Source: Methylophilaceae bacterium (GTDB lineage: Bacteria; Pseudomonadota; Gammaproteobacteria; Burkholderiales; Methylophilaceae). From it: 64,000 bases of DNA. Below are positions 10,195-22,089 of this stretch, in pieces. The DNA is taken from the NCBI GenBank assembly GCA_017857755.1, contig JAFMCM010000002.1, forward strand, positions 23,328 through 87,327. The letters run 5' to 3'. Position 1 is the stretch's first letter, and each line of letters starts with the position of its first letter. Under the pieces are notes generated by a model, which saw nothing but the letters and a program-made list of their open reading frames with translations, was not told the DNA's origin and did no database searches. The position numbers were made by a program, and so were the translations under genes.

Positions 10195-10458
10195 TTATAT
10201 TAGGTCTGTTGGTGAAAGTGCAATAATACTAATTGCGTGAATCTGTTGTGGAATAAGCCCATCAAGCGCCTGATAGATTAAACGATGTCGCATTATCTGT
10301 GATTTTTCGGAAAAATGCGAGCTAGCGATTTTAAGCCTAAAATGACCGCCGCCATTGTTCCCTTTGTGTCCAGCATGTGCCGCGCTTTCGTCTTCAATCT
10401 CCAGCGTGGTGGGATTCAAAACAGCCAGTCTTGATGTAATCGTCTCAATTAGATGCAT
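10195..10458 (-). CDS. bolA: BolA family protein
   Basis: An 87-residue BolA-fold protein. The conserved core HAGHKGNNGGGHFRLKIAS (28-46) and the helix with MRHRLIYQALDGLIPQQIHAISI match the family. BolA proteins pair with monothiol glutaredoxins to handle Fe-S clusters and, in some species, act on morphology genes. The invariant histidine near the C-terminus of the core is present (QQIHAISI). It lies 6 nt after yciI and 41 nt before ppiC, so it is part of one operon. Confidence 0.9.
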   Translation of the reverse strand: MHLIETITSRLAVLNPTTLEIEDESAAHAGHKGNNGGGHFRLKIASSHFSEKSQIMRHRLIYQALDGLIPQQIHAISIIALSPTDLI

Positions 10459-10464
10459 GATGGC

Positions 10465-10764
10465 TTAAGGCAGCGTTTTCCGAAACGGTTTAACAACAAC
10501 ATTCTGATAAACGCCCGCCTTCACAAATGGGTCGGCGTTTGCCCAATCTTTGGCTGCATCAAGATGGTTAAATTCAGCCACAATTAAACTACCGCTAAAG
10601 CCTGCCGGGCCAGGGTCATTACTATCAATGGCGGGGAAAGGTCCCGCGATTAATAATTGGCCAGCCGCTTGCAACGCCGCCAGTCTGGCTAAATGCTCTG
10701 GTCTGGCTTGCAATCTTTGTTCAAGGCTGTTTGGTGTATCTTCTGCAATAATGGCATACCACAT
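10465..10764 (-). CDS. yciI: YciI family protein
   Basis: A 99-residue protein of the ferredoxin-like YciI fold: start [18 protein letters not shown], a RPEHLARL segment with the conserved His near residue 23, and [19 protein letters not shown]. Family members are small dehydratase/epimerase-like enzymes or unknowns, and the physiological role is not settled. It sits between yciB and bolA, an order kept in many proteobacteria, with 9 and 6 nt gaps. Confidence 0.88.
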   Translation of the reverse strand: MWYAIIAEDTPNSLEQRLQARPEHLARLAALQAAGQLLIAGPFPAIDSNDPGPAGFSGSLIVAEFNHLDAAKDWANADPFVKAGVYQNVVVKPFRKTLP

Positions 10765-10773
10765 ATCAGCTCC

Positions 10774-11313
10774 TTACTCTTGCTCTGGTGCAACGAGATA
10801 TGCTTTTAGTATGATGGTTTGTGCCATCATAAAAATAAAAATCATCGACGTGACGCCAAACAATTTAAAGTTAACCCAAGTGTCCTCACTGTAGTGCTGA
10901 AAAACATAGATATTTACAAAGCCTAGTACCACTAAAAAAATCACCCACACCCAGTTTAACTTATCCCAAACAGACGCAGGTGGGTTCAGCATCTTGCCCA
11001 TCATTTTTCGAATTAAATTTTTCTTAAAAAAGGTGTTAGAAATTATTAGCGCGGCTGCAAACAACCAATATAACACGGTGGGTTTCCACATAATAAACGT
11101 TTTATCATGCAACAATAAAGTGATGCCGCCAAGGACAGAAATAATCATCCCGTTAACCATCAGCATTTTTTCTACTTTGCCATGGCGTAGCTTGCTATAA
11201 ATAATCATCGCGATGGTGGCGCCAATGGCAATCGCGGTTGCAACAAAGATATCATAGAGCTTGAAGCCAATAAAAAATAAAATCACTGGAAATAAATCAA
11301 AAAATACCTTCAT
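10774..11313 (-). CDS. yciB: inner membrane septation protein YciB
   Basis: A 179-residue protein made of about five membrane helices, starting MKVFFDLFPVILFFIGFKLY, which is diagnostic for YciB/IspZ. The conserved NPPASVWDKLNWVWVIFL segment is at about 110-127. YciB takes part in cell-envelope synthesis and septation in E. coli. It is the first gene of the minus-strand yciB-yciI-bolA-ppiC operon; its promoter must lie in the 134-nt divergent gap shared with rnm. Confidence 0.93.
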   Translation of the reverse strand: MKVFFDLFPVILFFIGFKLYDIFVATAIAIGATIAMIIYSKLRHGKVEKMLMVNGMIISVLGGITLLLHDKTFIMWKPTVLYWLFAAALIISNTFFKKNLIRKMMGKMLNPPASVWDKLNWVWVIFLVVLGFVNIYVFQHYSEDTWVNFKLFGVTSMIFIFMMAQTIILKAYLVAPEQE

Positions 11314-11447
11314 AAACTGTTTTGGCCTTCGCGATTAATTGGACCCTATATTAAGGGGGCTATTGTCAATCATTGCAGTATGCATGAATTAACCCTACGC
11401 ACCCACATACTTTGTTAAAATGATGGTCTTCAGTATTGTGAGTTTTC

Positions 11448-12299
11448 ATGCCAGCTACGATTGATTTACATTGTCATTCTACCATCTCAGATGGATTATA
11501 CGCTCCAGAAGCCTTGGTTGCCTATGCGCATGCGCAAGGCGTAAAAGTCATGGCCTTAACTGACCACGACGATATCGGTGGTTTAAGTGTCGCGCGTGCA
11601 GCAGCAGAGCGATTAGGCATACGCTTTATTAACGGTGTAGAAATCTCAGTGACTTGGAAAAAACGCACCATCCACATCGTTGGTTTAAGAATAGACCCTG
11701 AATATACGCCATTAAAAACCGCTTTAGCTGCCGTCAGGCATGGCCGCCTTGCGCGCGCTAAGCGGATGGCTGAAGCCTTAGATAAAGTGGGAATACCTGA
11801 TGTGTTTGCAGGTGCGCAGGCGCTCGCGGGCAATAGCATCATTACCCGTAGCCATATTGCGCGCTACTTGGTTGAAGCGGGGTATGTTAAAGATGTTAAA
11901 ACAGTGTTTAAAAAATACTTAGTTAAAGGCAAGCCTGGCTTTGTTGACCATGAATGGATGTCATTAGCAGCAGCAGTCACCTTAATCAAAGACAGCGGCG
12001 GAGTGGCTGTGGTGGCGCATCCAGGACGATATGATTTAGGTAGAACCAATATGCCCTTGCTGATGCATCAGTTTAGAAGCTGTGGTGGTGAAGCGATTGA
12101 AGTCGTCACGGGTAGCCACACCCCACCGCAATATACACAATTTGCCAAAATCGCCCATCAATTTAGCTTAAAAGCATCGCTTGGTTCTGACTTTCATGGG
12201 CCAGGCATGTCCTACATCGGAATGGGGCAAATACAAGACCTACCCGCCAACTGCATCCCTGTTTGGCAGGGATGGGAAGAAGCAGACTGCTTGAATTAG
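11448..12299 (+). CDS. rnm: PHP-domain phosphoesterase, RNase AM / 3',5'-nucleotide phosphatase (YciV type)
   Basis: A 283-residue PHP-family metal hydrolase. Metal ligands are visible in DLHCHSTISDG (6-16), ALTDHDDIGG (36-45), GVEISVTW (65-72), SHIARYL, VVAHPGRY and GSDFHGPG near the end. E. coli YciV trims 5' ends of small RNAs and hydrolyses 3',5'-nucleoside bisphosphates. It is followed 8 nt later by yciO, the same neighbour as in E. coli, which supports the assignment. Confidence 0.9.
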   Translation: MPATIDLHCHSTISDGLYAPEALVAYAHAQGVKVMALTDHDDIGGLSVARAAAERLGIRFINGVEISVTWKKRTIHIVGLRIDPEYTPLKTALAAVRHGRLARAKRMAEALDKVGIPDVFAGAQALAGNSIITRSHIARYLVEAGYVKDVKTVFKKYLVKGKPGFVDHEWMSLAAAVTLIKDSGGVAVVAHPGRYDLGRTNMPLLMHQFRSCGGEAIEVVTGSHTPPQYTQFAKIAHQFSLKASLGSDFHGPGMSYIGMGQIQDLPANCIPVWQGWEEADCLN

Positions 12300-12307
12300 C
12301 GCAAATC

Positions 12308-12931
12308 ATGGCACAATATTTTGTTATTCACGCGGAAAACCCGCAAGCAAGATTGATTCAACACACGGTAGAAATCCTGCGTGCAGGCGGTGTGATTGCC
12401 TATCCGACTGATTCCAGTTATGCGCTGGGTTGCATGCTTGGATTTAAAGCGGCGCAAGATCGCATCCGTCAGATTCGGCAAGTCAGTGACAAGCAATTGT
12501 TTACCTTAATTTGCCGCAATCTCAGTGAATTGGCTAATTATGCTAAAGTGGACAATGCCCAGTTTCGTTTATTAAAAGCGAACACACCAGGGGCTTATAC
12601 CTTTATATTAAATGCGACGCGAGAAGTGCCTAAACGGTTACAACATCCTAAGCGCAATGCCGTCGGTATTCGCGTGCCTAATCATCCAGTCGTGCAAGCG
12701 ATTTTGGATGCCTTAGGTGAGCCCATGCTGAGCATGACTTTGCAAATTGGCGAGGATGAAGCGCCCATGCACATGGCATGGGAAATTCGTGAACGATTAG
12801 AGCATCAGCTGGCGTTAGTAATCGATGCAGAGATGACGCCCATTGGTTTGACAACCGTCATTGATTTGACCGCGGAAACGCCTCAGCTGATTCGTCAAGG
12901 GGTGGCGGACGCAGCGCCATTTGGATTATAA
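12308..12931 (+). CDS. yciO: YciO, YrdC/Sua5-fold nucleic-acid-binding protein
   Basis: A 207-residue YrdC-fold protein. The N-terminus MAQYFVIHAENPQARL and the run GGVIAYPTDSSYALGC are those of YciO rather than TsaC, and there is no C-terminal Sua5 domain. YciO is a paralogue of the threonylcarbamoyl-AMP synthase involved in t6A tRNA modification; its own role is less clear. I chose the ATG at 12308 because upstream residues in frame would overlap rnm and match nothing in the family. Confidence 0.88.
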   Translation: MAQYFVIHAENPQARLIQHTVEILRAGGVIAYPTDSSYALGCMLGFKAAQDRIRQIRQVSDKQLFTLICRNLSELANYAKVDNAQFRLLKANTPGAYTFILNATREVPKRLQHPKRNAVGIRVPNHPVVQAILDALGEPMLSMTLQIGEDEAPMHMAWEIRERLEHQLALVIDAEMTPIGLTTVIDLTAETPQLIRQGVADAAPFGL

Positions 12932-12950
12932 CGATAGAGATGATTAACGT

Positions 12951-13589
12951 ATGGAATTAACCGTAATACAAAAAGTGGCAGTGTCTGCACTGCCTATTAT
13001 CTTCGCCATTACCGTGCATGAAGCAGCACATGGCTATGCAGCCAAATATTTTGGGGATTTAACCGCCGACCGACTTGGGCGCATTAGCCTAAACCCGATT
13101 AAGCATATAGACCCAATCGGCACGATTTTATTACCCGCATTAACTTTGATGCTTGGTGGCATCTTATTTGGCTGGGCGAAACCCGTTCCAGTTAATTTTG
13201 CGCAGTTACGCCATCCCAAAAAAGACATGTTATGGGTGGCTGCCGCAGGGCCAGCCGCTAATTTTATCATGGCCATTTTTTGGGCGCTGGCACTGAATTT
13301 TTCAGCGCATGCACCTGAGACAGCCGCTTTTTTTCTGCAAGAAATGAGTAAAGTGGGCATCATGATTAACTTGGTACTGATGGTGCTTAATCTAGTGCCG
13401 CTGCCGCCGTTAGATGGTGGCCGCATTGCCGTTAGCCTGCTACCCATGCATCTAGCGGTCAAACTCTCGCAGCTAGAGCGTTACGGCTTTTTGATTTTAA
13501 TCGTGTTACTGTTTACTGGCATCCTAGGCAACATCATTTCACCAATCATTCGTTTTTTTGCGCAATTAATTTTAAGCATCTTTGCTTAA
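12951..13589 (+). CDS. site-2 protease family (M50) membrane metalloprotease
   Basis: A 212-residue membrane protein of the short M50 class, with no PDZ domain. The zinc motif HEAAHGYAAKYFGD is at 23-36 and the second metal motif NLVPLPPLDGGRI is near 147-159. Four to six hydrophobic helices surround them. Family members cleave substrates within the membrane, but the short bacterial group has no well-defined target. It lies between yciO and trpS, a placement seen in many betaproteobacteria. Confidence 0.9.
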   Translation: MELTVIQKVAVSALPIIFAITVHEAAHGYAAKYFGDLTADRLGRISLNPIKHIDPIGTILLPALTLMLGGILFGWAKPVPVNFAQLRHPKKDMLWVAAAGPAANFIMAIFWALALNFSAHAPETAAFFLQEMSKVGIMINLVLMVLNLVPLPPLDGGRIAVSLLPMHLAVKLSQLERYGFLILIVLLFTGILGNIISPIIRFFAQLILSIFA

Positions 13590-13640
13590 TCATTCTTTGT
13601 ATAATGTTATCTTTAAATATATTAAATTTTAGGTTAATTC

Positions 13641-14843
13641 ATGGCGGTTGAACGCGTTTTATCGGGCATGCGCCCAACAGGTAGCTTACATCTCGGACAT
13701 TACAACGGCGTGCTAAAAAATTGGCTACGTTTGCAACACGAGCATGAGTGCTTTTTCTTTGTGGCAGACTGGCATGCCCTCACCACCCACTACGATACAC
13801 CAGAAATGATTGAAGAAAGCGTGTGGGAAATGGTCATTGATTGGCTAGCAGCAGGGATAGACCCAGCCAGTGCTACGGTATTTATACAATCCAAAGTGCC
13901 AGAACATGCGGAATTACACACCTTACTCTCAATGATTACCCCACTCAGTTGGTTAGAGCGTGTACCGACCTATAAAGACCAACAAGAAAAACTCAGCAGT
14001 AAAGACTTATCCACCTACGGCTTCTTAGGTTACCCCCTGTTGCAAAGCGCCGATATTTTAATGTACAAAGCAACCCAAGTGCCTGTTGGTGAAGACCAAA
14101 TACCACATATTGAATTCACGCGTGAGATTGCCCGTCGCTTTAATCACCTATACGGCAAAGAATTAGGTTTTGAAGAAAAAGCAGAAGCGGCTATTAAAAA
14201 GCTAGGCAACAAACGTGGCACCCTCTATAAAGAATTGCGCACGGCCTATCAAGAAAATGGCGATGATGAAGCCTTAGAATCAGCCCGCGCCTTAATCGAA
14301 GAACAGCAAGGCATGAGCATGGGTGATAAAGAGCGCTTGCTAGGCTATCTAGAAGGCGGTGGAAAAATCATCCTAATCGAGCCCGATTATAAATTGACCC
14401 CTGCATCAAAAATGCCAGGGCTAGACGGACAAAAAATGTCTAAGTCTTACAACAACACCATTTCCTTGCGCGAATCGCCTGCCGACGTTAGCAAAAAAAT
14501 CAAGACCATGCCGACCGACCCTGCACGTGTGCGCCGTACAGACCCAGGCGACCCTGCCAACTGTCCTGTATGGCAATTGCATGAAATCTACTCTGATGAT
14601 AGCGTCAAAGACTGGGTTCAAATCGGCTGTAAAGCAGGTTCCATCGGCTGTATTGAATGTAAACAGCCAGTGATTGACGGCGTGCTAAAAGAGCTAAAAC
14701 CGATGCAAGAGCGTGCCGCCGCTTATGCCGAAGACCCTAGTTTGGTCAAAAATATCGTTTCAGAAGGGTGTGAAAAAGCCCGCAAGCTGGCGCGTGAAAC
14801 CATGCGTGATGTGCGCGATGTAATGGGTTTAGATTATAGTTAA
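13641..14843 (+). CDS. trpS: tryptophanyl-tRNA synthetase
   Basis: A 400-residue class I synthetase that charges tRNA-Trp. The ATP-binding HIGH-type motif is HLGHY (18-22, after RPTGSL), and the KMSKS motif appears in full in GQKMSKSYNN near 272-281. It is longer than the 334 residues of the E. coli enzyme because of an insert before KMSKS (about 195-260), a form common in betaproteobacteria. A TATAAT stands at 13600-13605, a reasonable -10, without a good -35. The next gene, scpA, follows after 92 nt. Confidence 0.97.
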   Translation: MAVERVLSGMRPTGSLHLGHYNGVLKNWLRLQHEHECFFFVADWHALTTHYDTPEMIEESVWEMVIDWLAAGIDPASATVFIQSKVPEHAELHTLLSMITPLSWLERVPTYKDQQEKLSSKDLSTYGFLGYPLLQSADILMYKATQVPVGEDQIPHIEFTREIARRFNHLYGKELGFEEKAEAAIKKLGNKRGTLYKELRTAYQENGDDEALESARALIEEQQGMSMGDKERLLGYLEGGGKIILIEPDYKLTPASKMPGLDGQKMSKSYNNTISLRESPADVSKKIKTMPTDPARVRRTDPGDPANCPVWQLHEIYSDDSVKDWVQIGCKAGSIGCIECKQPVIDGVLKELKPMQERAAAYAEDPSLVKNIVSEGCEKARKLARETMRDVRDVMGLDYS

Positions 14844-14935
14844 ATCATCCGTTTACTTGGGCATATTTAGTATATTCACTTGGTCAAAAGTGCTATATGA
14901 TGTGGTTAAACGCATTTTAGTTGTTAAGGATTATT

Positions 14936-15727
14936 TTGCTCGCAACCACATCAGACATTAAAATTAACGGAGAAGCTTTATACGAGCTGCCACAAGATTT
15001 ATATATTCCGCCTGATGCATTAGAAGTCTATTTAGCGTCTTTTGAAGGTCCCTTAGACTTATTGCTTTACCTCATCCGCAAAAACAACCTCGATATTTTA
15101 GATATACCCATGGCCGATTTGACCGTGCAATATGTACAATATGTCGAAAAAATGAAAGCGATTAAGCTAGCGCTTGCCGCAGACTACCTGCTGATGTCGG
15201 CCATGCTCATTGAAATCAAATCGCGCATGTTGCTCCCCAAACCAAGCACCATAGAAGACGAAGAAGACCCACGGGTAGAACTGGTTAGACGCCTGATGGA
15301 ATATGAAGCCATTAAGTTGGCAGCGCAACAATTAGATGAAATGCCAAAAGTCGGCGAAGCTTTTCAAGTCGCGCATGCTTATTATCAACATATTGCCGAC
15401 ATTAAACCGCCAGAAGTCAGCATGGATGAATTGGTTTTGGCCTGGCAAAATGTGCTTAAACGTGCAAAATTGAACGCCAACCATCGGCTAGGGCGGGCAG
15501 AACTATCGGTACGAGAGCATATGAGTCTAGTGCTGCGTCGCTTACAAGCGGATGGCATGTGTGCGTTTTCTGAATTATTTGATGTTAAGACTGGTGGCGT
15601 GGCAAAGCTGGTGGTGAACTTTTTAGCCATTCTAGAGCTAGCCAAAGAAGGGTTGATTCACATGACCCAGCAAGCCGCGTTTTCGACCATTTATTTGCAA
15701 GTGAGACAAGCAGATGAGAGAACCTGA
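14936..15727 (+). CDS. scpA: segregation and condensation protein A
   Basis: A 263-residue kleisin of the bacterial SMC-ScpAB condensin. The N-terminal EVYLASFEGPLDLLLYLIRK (about 30-49) binds the SMC neck and the C-terminal winged helix lies around 185-255. I place the start at TTG 14936 because AAGGA stands 6-10 nt upstream. The TTG five codons earlier would give 268 residues but has no ribosome site. The end overlaps scpB by 14 nt, so the two are translationally coupled. Confidence 0.93.
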   Translation: MLATTSDIKINGEALYELPQDLYIPPDALEVYLASFEGPLDLLLYLIRKNNLDILDIPMADLTVQYVQYVEKMKAIKLALAADYLLMSAMLIEIKSRMLLPKPSTIEDEEDPRVELVRRLMEYEAIKLAAQQLDEMPKVGEAFQVAHAYYQHIADIKPPEVSMDELVLAWQNVLKRAKLNANHRLGRAELSVREHMSLVLRRLQADGMCAFSELFDVKTGGVAKLVVNFLAILELAKEGLIHMTQQAAFSTIYLQVRQADERT

Positions 15728-16265
15728 AAACATCACAGAAATGAAAGCCATTTTAGAGGCTGCTTTATTAACCGCAGGTCAGCCCTTAAGTTTAGATGAG
15801 CTGTTAAAATTATTTGCGGGGCGAATGGAGCGTGCCACGCTCAGAATGCTGCTGGATGAACTCAAGCAAGCATGGGAAGATAAAAGCTTAGACCTTGTGC
15901 AAGTGGCAACAGGCTATCGCTTTCAAGCCAAACCTGAACTGAGTGCTTTTATCGCCCGACTCAACCCAGACCGTCAGCCAAAATATTCTCGTGCCGTTAT
16001 GGAAACCCTAGCCATCATTGCCTATCGCCAGCCCGTCACTCGCGGTGATATCGAGCAAATTCGTGGCGTCAGCGTCAATCCAAACATCATGCGCCAATTG
16101 ATTGAGCGCGATTGGATAGACGTGGTTGGACAGCGCGAAGTGGCTGGTAGACCGTCACTGTATGCAACCACCAAGCATTTTTTGGACGACCTTAATCTGC
16201 GCTCACTCGCGGAACTACCCTCTTTTGAAGACTTTATTCAAGACGAAATAGCCGTAGAAGATTAA
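15714..16265 (+). CDS. scpB: segregation and condensation protein B
   Basis: A 183-residue ScpB made of two winged-helix domains (about 8-85 and 90-160). YSRAVMETLAIIAYRQPVTR and GRPSLYATTKHFLDDLNL are characteristic. It dimerises and binds ScpA to regulate SMC in chromosome compaction. It overlaps scpA by 14 nt and is followed by rluB, the typical scpA-scpB-rluB order. Confidence 0.95.
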   Translation: MREPENITEMKAILEAALLTAGQPLSLDELLKLFAGRMERATLRMLLDELKQAWEDKSLDLVQVATGYRFQAKPELSAFIARLNPDRQPKYSRAVMETLAIIAYRQPVTRGDIEQIRGVSVNPNIMRQLIERDWIDVVGQREVAGRPSLYATTKHFLDDLNLRSLAELPSFEDFIQDEIAVED

Positions 16266-16352
16266 CACTTTCGCTAGCCCATCGATAATCTTTAGTCGGA
16301 ATAAGCGGGTTGCGGTAAAATGGCATGCTTAATCGATTACTAAGTTACCTTC

Positions 16353-17375
16353 ATGGCACGTCCTTTTAAAAAACCACAAGAATCCACCGCATCGCGTAAA
16401 CCCGCGATGACGTCCGCCAATGCACAAGAGACTGTGCAACGTTTACACAAGCTGTTAGCCATGGCTGGATTAGGTTCACGCCGTGATATGGAAAAACTCA
16501 TCGAAAGCGGACGTGTCACCATCAATGGATTAGTCGCGACCTTAGGCGCTGGCGTCACCTCGTATGACGAAGTCCGTGTCGATGGAAAACCAGTCAGATT
16601 ATCGTTTACCCCTGAATTACCGCAAGTCTTGATTTATCACAAACCTGATGATGAAATCGTCAGTGCCGACGACCCAGAAGGTCGTGCAAGTGTATTTGAC
16701 AAGCTACCACGCATCAAAGATGCCAAGTGGATTGCCATTGGTCGTTTAGATATGAACACTTCTGGCTTACTGATTTTTACCACCTCTGGCGAACTCGCCA
16801 ATCGCTTTATGCACCCGCGCTACGAAGTCGAGCGTGAATACGCGGTGCGCGTGTTTGGAGAGCTCAGTGATGAACAAATGGACATGTTAAGGCAAGGCAT
16901 CGTATTAGAAGACGGGCCAGCCGCTTTTGATGTCATTATTCCACAAGGCGGTGAAGGCGCTAACCATTGGTATCAAGTGATTCTACGCGAAGGTAGAAAC
17001 CGCGAAGTGCGCCGCTTATTCGAAGCCTTCCAGATGCCTGTCAGTCGCTTAATGCGCGTTCGATTTGGTCCAGTCACCTTGCCTTCACGGGTCAAACGTG
17101 GAGGCATGCTCAAGTTAGAAGCCAAGCAAGTCATCGGCTTAATGGAATGGGCTGGTTTAGCCATCCCCAAAACACCACCAAAACAGCTGAACCAACGCGA
17201 AAAAGACAAAGCAACCACCGTATTTACTCCCAAGGTGCGTAAGCGCAGAGGCGGCGTGTTGGCGCATCCACCAAAAGAAAGAACCGTGGACGGGCAAACG
17301 CCAGCCAAAACAAAGCCAAGCGCGACCAATAGCCCCAAGCGCAAACCCGCTAAAAATCGCCGTATTAGAGGCTAG
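16353..17375 (+). CDS. rluB: 23S rRNA pseudouridine synthase B
   Basis: A 340-residue RsuA/RluB-family enzyme expected to make pseudouridine 2605 of 23S rRNA. An S4 RNA-binding domain spans about 30-85 (RLHKLLAMAGLGSRRDME) and the catalytic GRLDMNTSGLLIFTTSG follows near 130, with the aspartate in RLD. NREVRRLFEAF closes the catalytic domain. Residues 265-340 form a Lys/Arg/Pro-rich disordered tail, usual for RluB. It converges on prmB with only 3 nt between stops and no terminator. Confidence 0.94.
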   Translation: MARPFKKPQESTASRKPAMTSANAQETVQRLHKLLAMAGLGSRRDMEKLIESGRVTINGLVATLGAGVTSYDEVRVDGKPVRLSFTPELPQVLIYHKPDDEIVSADDPEGRASVFDKLPRIKDAKWIAIGRLDMNTSGLLIFTTSGELANRFMHPRYEVEREYAVRVFGELSDEQMDMLRQGIVLEDGPAAFDVIIPQGGEGANHWYQVILREGRNREVRRLFEAFQMPVSRLMRVRFGPVTLPSRVKRGGMLKLEAKQVIGLMEWAGLAIPKTPPKQLNQREKDKATTVFTPKVRKRRGGVLAHPPKERTVDGQTPAKTKPSATNSPKRKPAKNRRIRG

Positions 17376-17378
17376 CGC

Positions 17379-19782
<2,404 letters not shown>

Positions 19783-19894
19783 GAGATAAGTTAAGCACAA
19801 AAAACATATTTTAACAGCTTTAAGCGTCTAACACATGCAAAGGCGTCATTGACTCGCATACGCGGCCATCATCAGGCGCAAACCGCGTCAACCA

Positions 19895-20230
19895 CTATCT
19901 AGATTGGGTAGGCGCGGGCGAAAGGGATGTTGACGGTTTAAGTTTGGCGTCTTCTCTTGTCAGTGGTCCAAGCTTTTGTTTTCGCTCAAGTGCGGCCATG
20001 CGTTGTAGCAAATCGGTCAGCAGGCTATGGGCTTGGGCTAGTTCGGTCTGCATGCTGTCGGCTTTTGCTTTGGCCTCGGCGGCTTCTGCTTCTGCGCGGT
20101 TAACTTTGTTGTGCAAGCGCTCGTTTTTAATTTTAGCTTGTTCACGTTCAGCTTTTGCTTGGGCTAATTCGGTGGCGGTGCTGTGCGGTGGGGTAGGCTG
20201 AAGGTTGAATGAGGCGCGATTGCGCCTCAT
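19895..20230 (-). CDS. hypothetical coiled-coil protein
   Basis: A 111-residue reading frame with a strongly heptad-like, Ala/Glu/Lys-rich centre (about 19-85: ELAQAKAEREQAKIKNER through LQRMAALERKQKL) and a Ser/Pro-rich tail. I recognise no family. It lies between dapD and the ArsC-like gene, which are neighbours in related genomes. Its ATG at 20230 falls inside a perfect hairpin that looks like the dapD terminator, and I see no good ribosome site. Expression is therefore uncertain and a later start is possible. The coherent coiled-coil pattern is the main reason to keep it. Confidence 0.45.
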   Translation of the reverse strand: MRRNRASFNLQPTPPHSTATELAQAKAEREQAKIKNERLHNKVNRAEAEAAEAKAKADSMQTELAQAHSLLTDLLQRMAALERKQKLGPLTREDAKLKPSTSLSPAPTQSR

Positions 20231-20231
20231 T
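20208..20231 (-). terminator. perfect 10-bp hairpin after dapD
   Basis: Arms AATGAGGCGC (20208-20217) and GCGCCTCATT (20222-20231) enclose a 4-base loop, 21 nt after the dapD stop. In the minus direction it is followed by CAACCTT rather than a clear U-run, so termination would be weak or protein-assisted. The hairpin also contains the putative start codon of the coiled-coil frame. Confidence 0.55.
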
Positions 20232-20252
20232 GGTGGGGTTGTCTGTGGTTGA

Positions 20253-21080
20253 TTAAATGCCGCGTAGGAGTTCGTTGATGCCTACTTTGCCTAGTGTTTT
20301 TGCATCGACTTTTTTTACAATGACGGCGCAGTATAGGCTGTAGCTGCCATCTTTGGATGGTAGGTTGCCTGATACAACGACAGAGCCAGCTGGAATGCGG
20401 CCGTAAGAGATTTGGCCTGTTTCACGGTCGTAGATTTTGGTTGATTGACCAATGTAAACGCCCATTGAGATGACGCTGTTGTCTTCGACCACGACGCCTT
20501 CAACTACTTCAGAGCGGGCGCCAATAAAGCAGTTGTCACCGATGATGGTTGGGCCTGCTTGTAATGGCTCTAATACACCACCAATGCCTACGCCGCCTGA
20601 TAAATGGACGTTTTTACCGATTTGGGCGCATGAGCCAACTGTTGCCCAGGTGTCGACCATGGTGCCTTCGTCGACGTATGCGCCAATATTGACATAAGAA
20701 GGCATTAAGACGGCGTTTTTGCCGATGTAGGCGCCACGACGGGCGACGGCGTTGGGTACGACGCGGAAGCCGCCATTTTTAAAGTCTTGTTCGGTGTAGT
20801 TGGCGAATTTGGTGGGGACTTTATCAAAGTATTTGGCCACACCGTCATCGAGCAGGATGTTGTCTTCGAGACGGAAGGAGAGTAGGACGGCCATTTTTAA
20901 CCATTGATGGACTTCCCAGTTTTGGCTGTCGCCTATGCGTGATGCTACGCGTAGTTTGCCTGCGTCTAAGTCGGCTAAGACGCTTTCTACGGTGGATTTG
21001 ATTGCGGCTGGTGCGTTGGCTGGGTTGATGTTTGCGCGGTCTTCAAATGCCGCTTCGATGATGCTTTGACGTGGGTCCAT
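20253..21080 (-). CDS. dapD: 2,3,4,5-tetrahydropyridine-2,6-dicarboxylate N-succinyltransferase
   Basis: A 275-residue left-handed beta-helix acyltransferase that succinylates tetrahydrodipicolinate in lysine/DAP synthesis. Hexapeptide-type repeats run from about 110 to 235 ([54 protein letters not shown]). Start at ATG 21080 with GGAAA upstream gives the standard family length of 273-275; in-frame residues further upstream are not part of the protein. It lies upstream of the ArsC-like gene, dapE and prmB. Confidence 0.97.
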   Translation of the reverse strand: MDPRQSIIEAAFEDRANINPANAPAAIKSTVESVLADLDAGKLRVASRIGDSQNWEVHQWLKMAVLLSFRLEDNILLDDGVAKYFDKVPTKFANYTEQDFKNGGFRVVPNAVARRGAYIGKNAVLMPSYVNIGAYVDEGTMVDTWATVGSCAQIGKNVHLSGGVGIGGVLEPLQAGPTIIGDNCFIGARSEVVEGVVVEDNSVISMGVYIGQSTKIYDRETGQISYGRIPAGSVVVSGNLPSKDGSYSLYCAVIVKKVDAKTLGKVGINELLRGI

Positions 21081-21174
21081 AATGTTTCCAAGTAAATTTA
21101 AACTCAAAAACGGTATTCTAACGCAAACCACGCTAGAGCCAAAAGAACATGTGAAAGTGCGCCGAAGCGGTGTG

Positions 21175-22005
21175 TCATTGCGGTTGGGCTTGGCGCCGTT
21201 TGGCGGCTAAATAAAGCGGGCGCACTTTTGGGCTTAGGGCTTTTAAGTCGGCAATGCGGTTGTCATTGGCGGGATGGGTGCTTAAAAACTCGGGCGGCGC
21301 GCCGTTGTTGTTGGCGCTCATTTTTTGCCATAGTGTGACGGCTGCGTCTGGGTTGTAACCCGCGCGGGCGGCAAGTTCTAGGCCAATGCGGTCTGATTCA
21401 CGTTCTTGCTCTCGGCCATTGGGGAGGGCAAAAAAGAGTTGGCTTCCTAAGTTGGCGCCTTGCATGGTTGCTGTGCCAGCAATGCCGCCGCCGACGAAGG
21501 CGCTTAAGGCGCGTAGGCCGAATTCTTGTAGATAGGCTTGCGACATGCGTTCGCGGCCGTGTTCGCGTAGGGCGTGGGCAATTTCGTGACCGATGACGGC
21601 GGCGAGTTCGTCGTCGGTGGCTTTGATTTTTTCGACTAAGCCAGAGTAGACCATGATTTTGCCTCCTGGCATGCAGTAGGCGTTGAGTTGGTCATTTTTT
21701 TCTACATTGACTTCCCATGCCCATTTGGCGGCGTCGGGTCTAAAGATGTTGACTTGGGCAATCAGGCGTTGCGAAATGGTGTTGACGCGTTTGTACAGGG
21801 CTTTGTCGATGTTGAGTGTGGCGGCTTTTTTGGCTTTGGCTAGCGTTTTTGCATAGGCTTGTGCCGACATTTGGTCGATTTTGGCGGCAGGCATTAACAT
21901 GAATTGTGTTCGGCTAACGCCTGAGAGGCTGCTGTTGGTTGTTGTGGCACAGCCGCTGAGTTGTAGCGCTAAGGCGGTGATTAAGATGGGGATGAGGTTT
22001 TTCAT
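21175..22005 (-). CDS. M48-family metalloprotease lipoprotein
   Basis: A 276-residue putative outer-membrane or periplasmic lipoprotein. The signal peptide ends in the lipobox LSGC (Cys19). The zinc motif HEIAH is at 140-144, with the third ligand in the [19 protein letters not shown] segment (about 203-221). The order resembles BepA/LoiP-type peptidases without TPR repeats, which act in outer-membrane quality control. The ATG at 22005 has AAGGAT 9 nt upstream. The gene stands between dapD and kup with its own short leader. Confidence 0.92.
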   Translation of the reverse strand: MKNLIPILITALALQLSGCATTTNSSLSGVSRTQFMLMPAAKIDQMSAQAYAKTLAKAKKAATLNIDKALYKRVNTISQRLIAQVNIFRPDAAKWAWEVNVEKNDQLNAYCMPGGKIMVYSGLVEKIKATDDELAAVIGHEIAHALREHGRERMSQAYLQEFGLRALSAFVGGGIAGTATMQGANLGSQLFFALPNGREQERESDRIGLELAARAGYNPDAAVTLWQKMSANNNGAPPEFLSTHPANDNRIADLKALSPKVRPLYLAAKRRQAQPQ

Positions 22006-22089
22006 TGTGTGCAATCCTTTTTAATATTGCGGTTGGTTGTCCTGTTTATTGCGGCTAACGCATGGGCTTGTTGATTGGTTGAACGGCGG

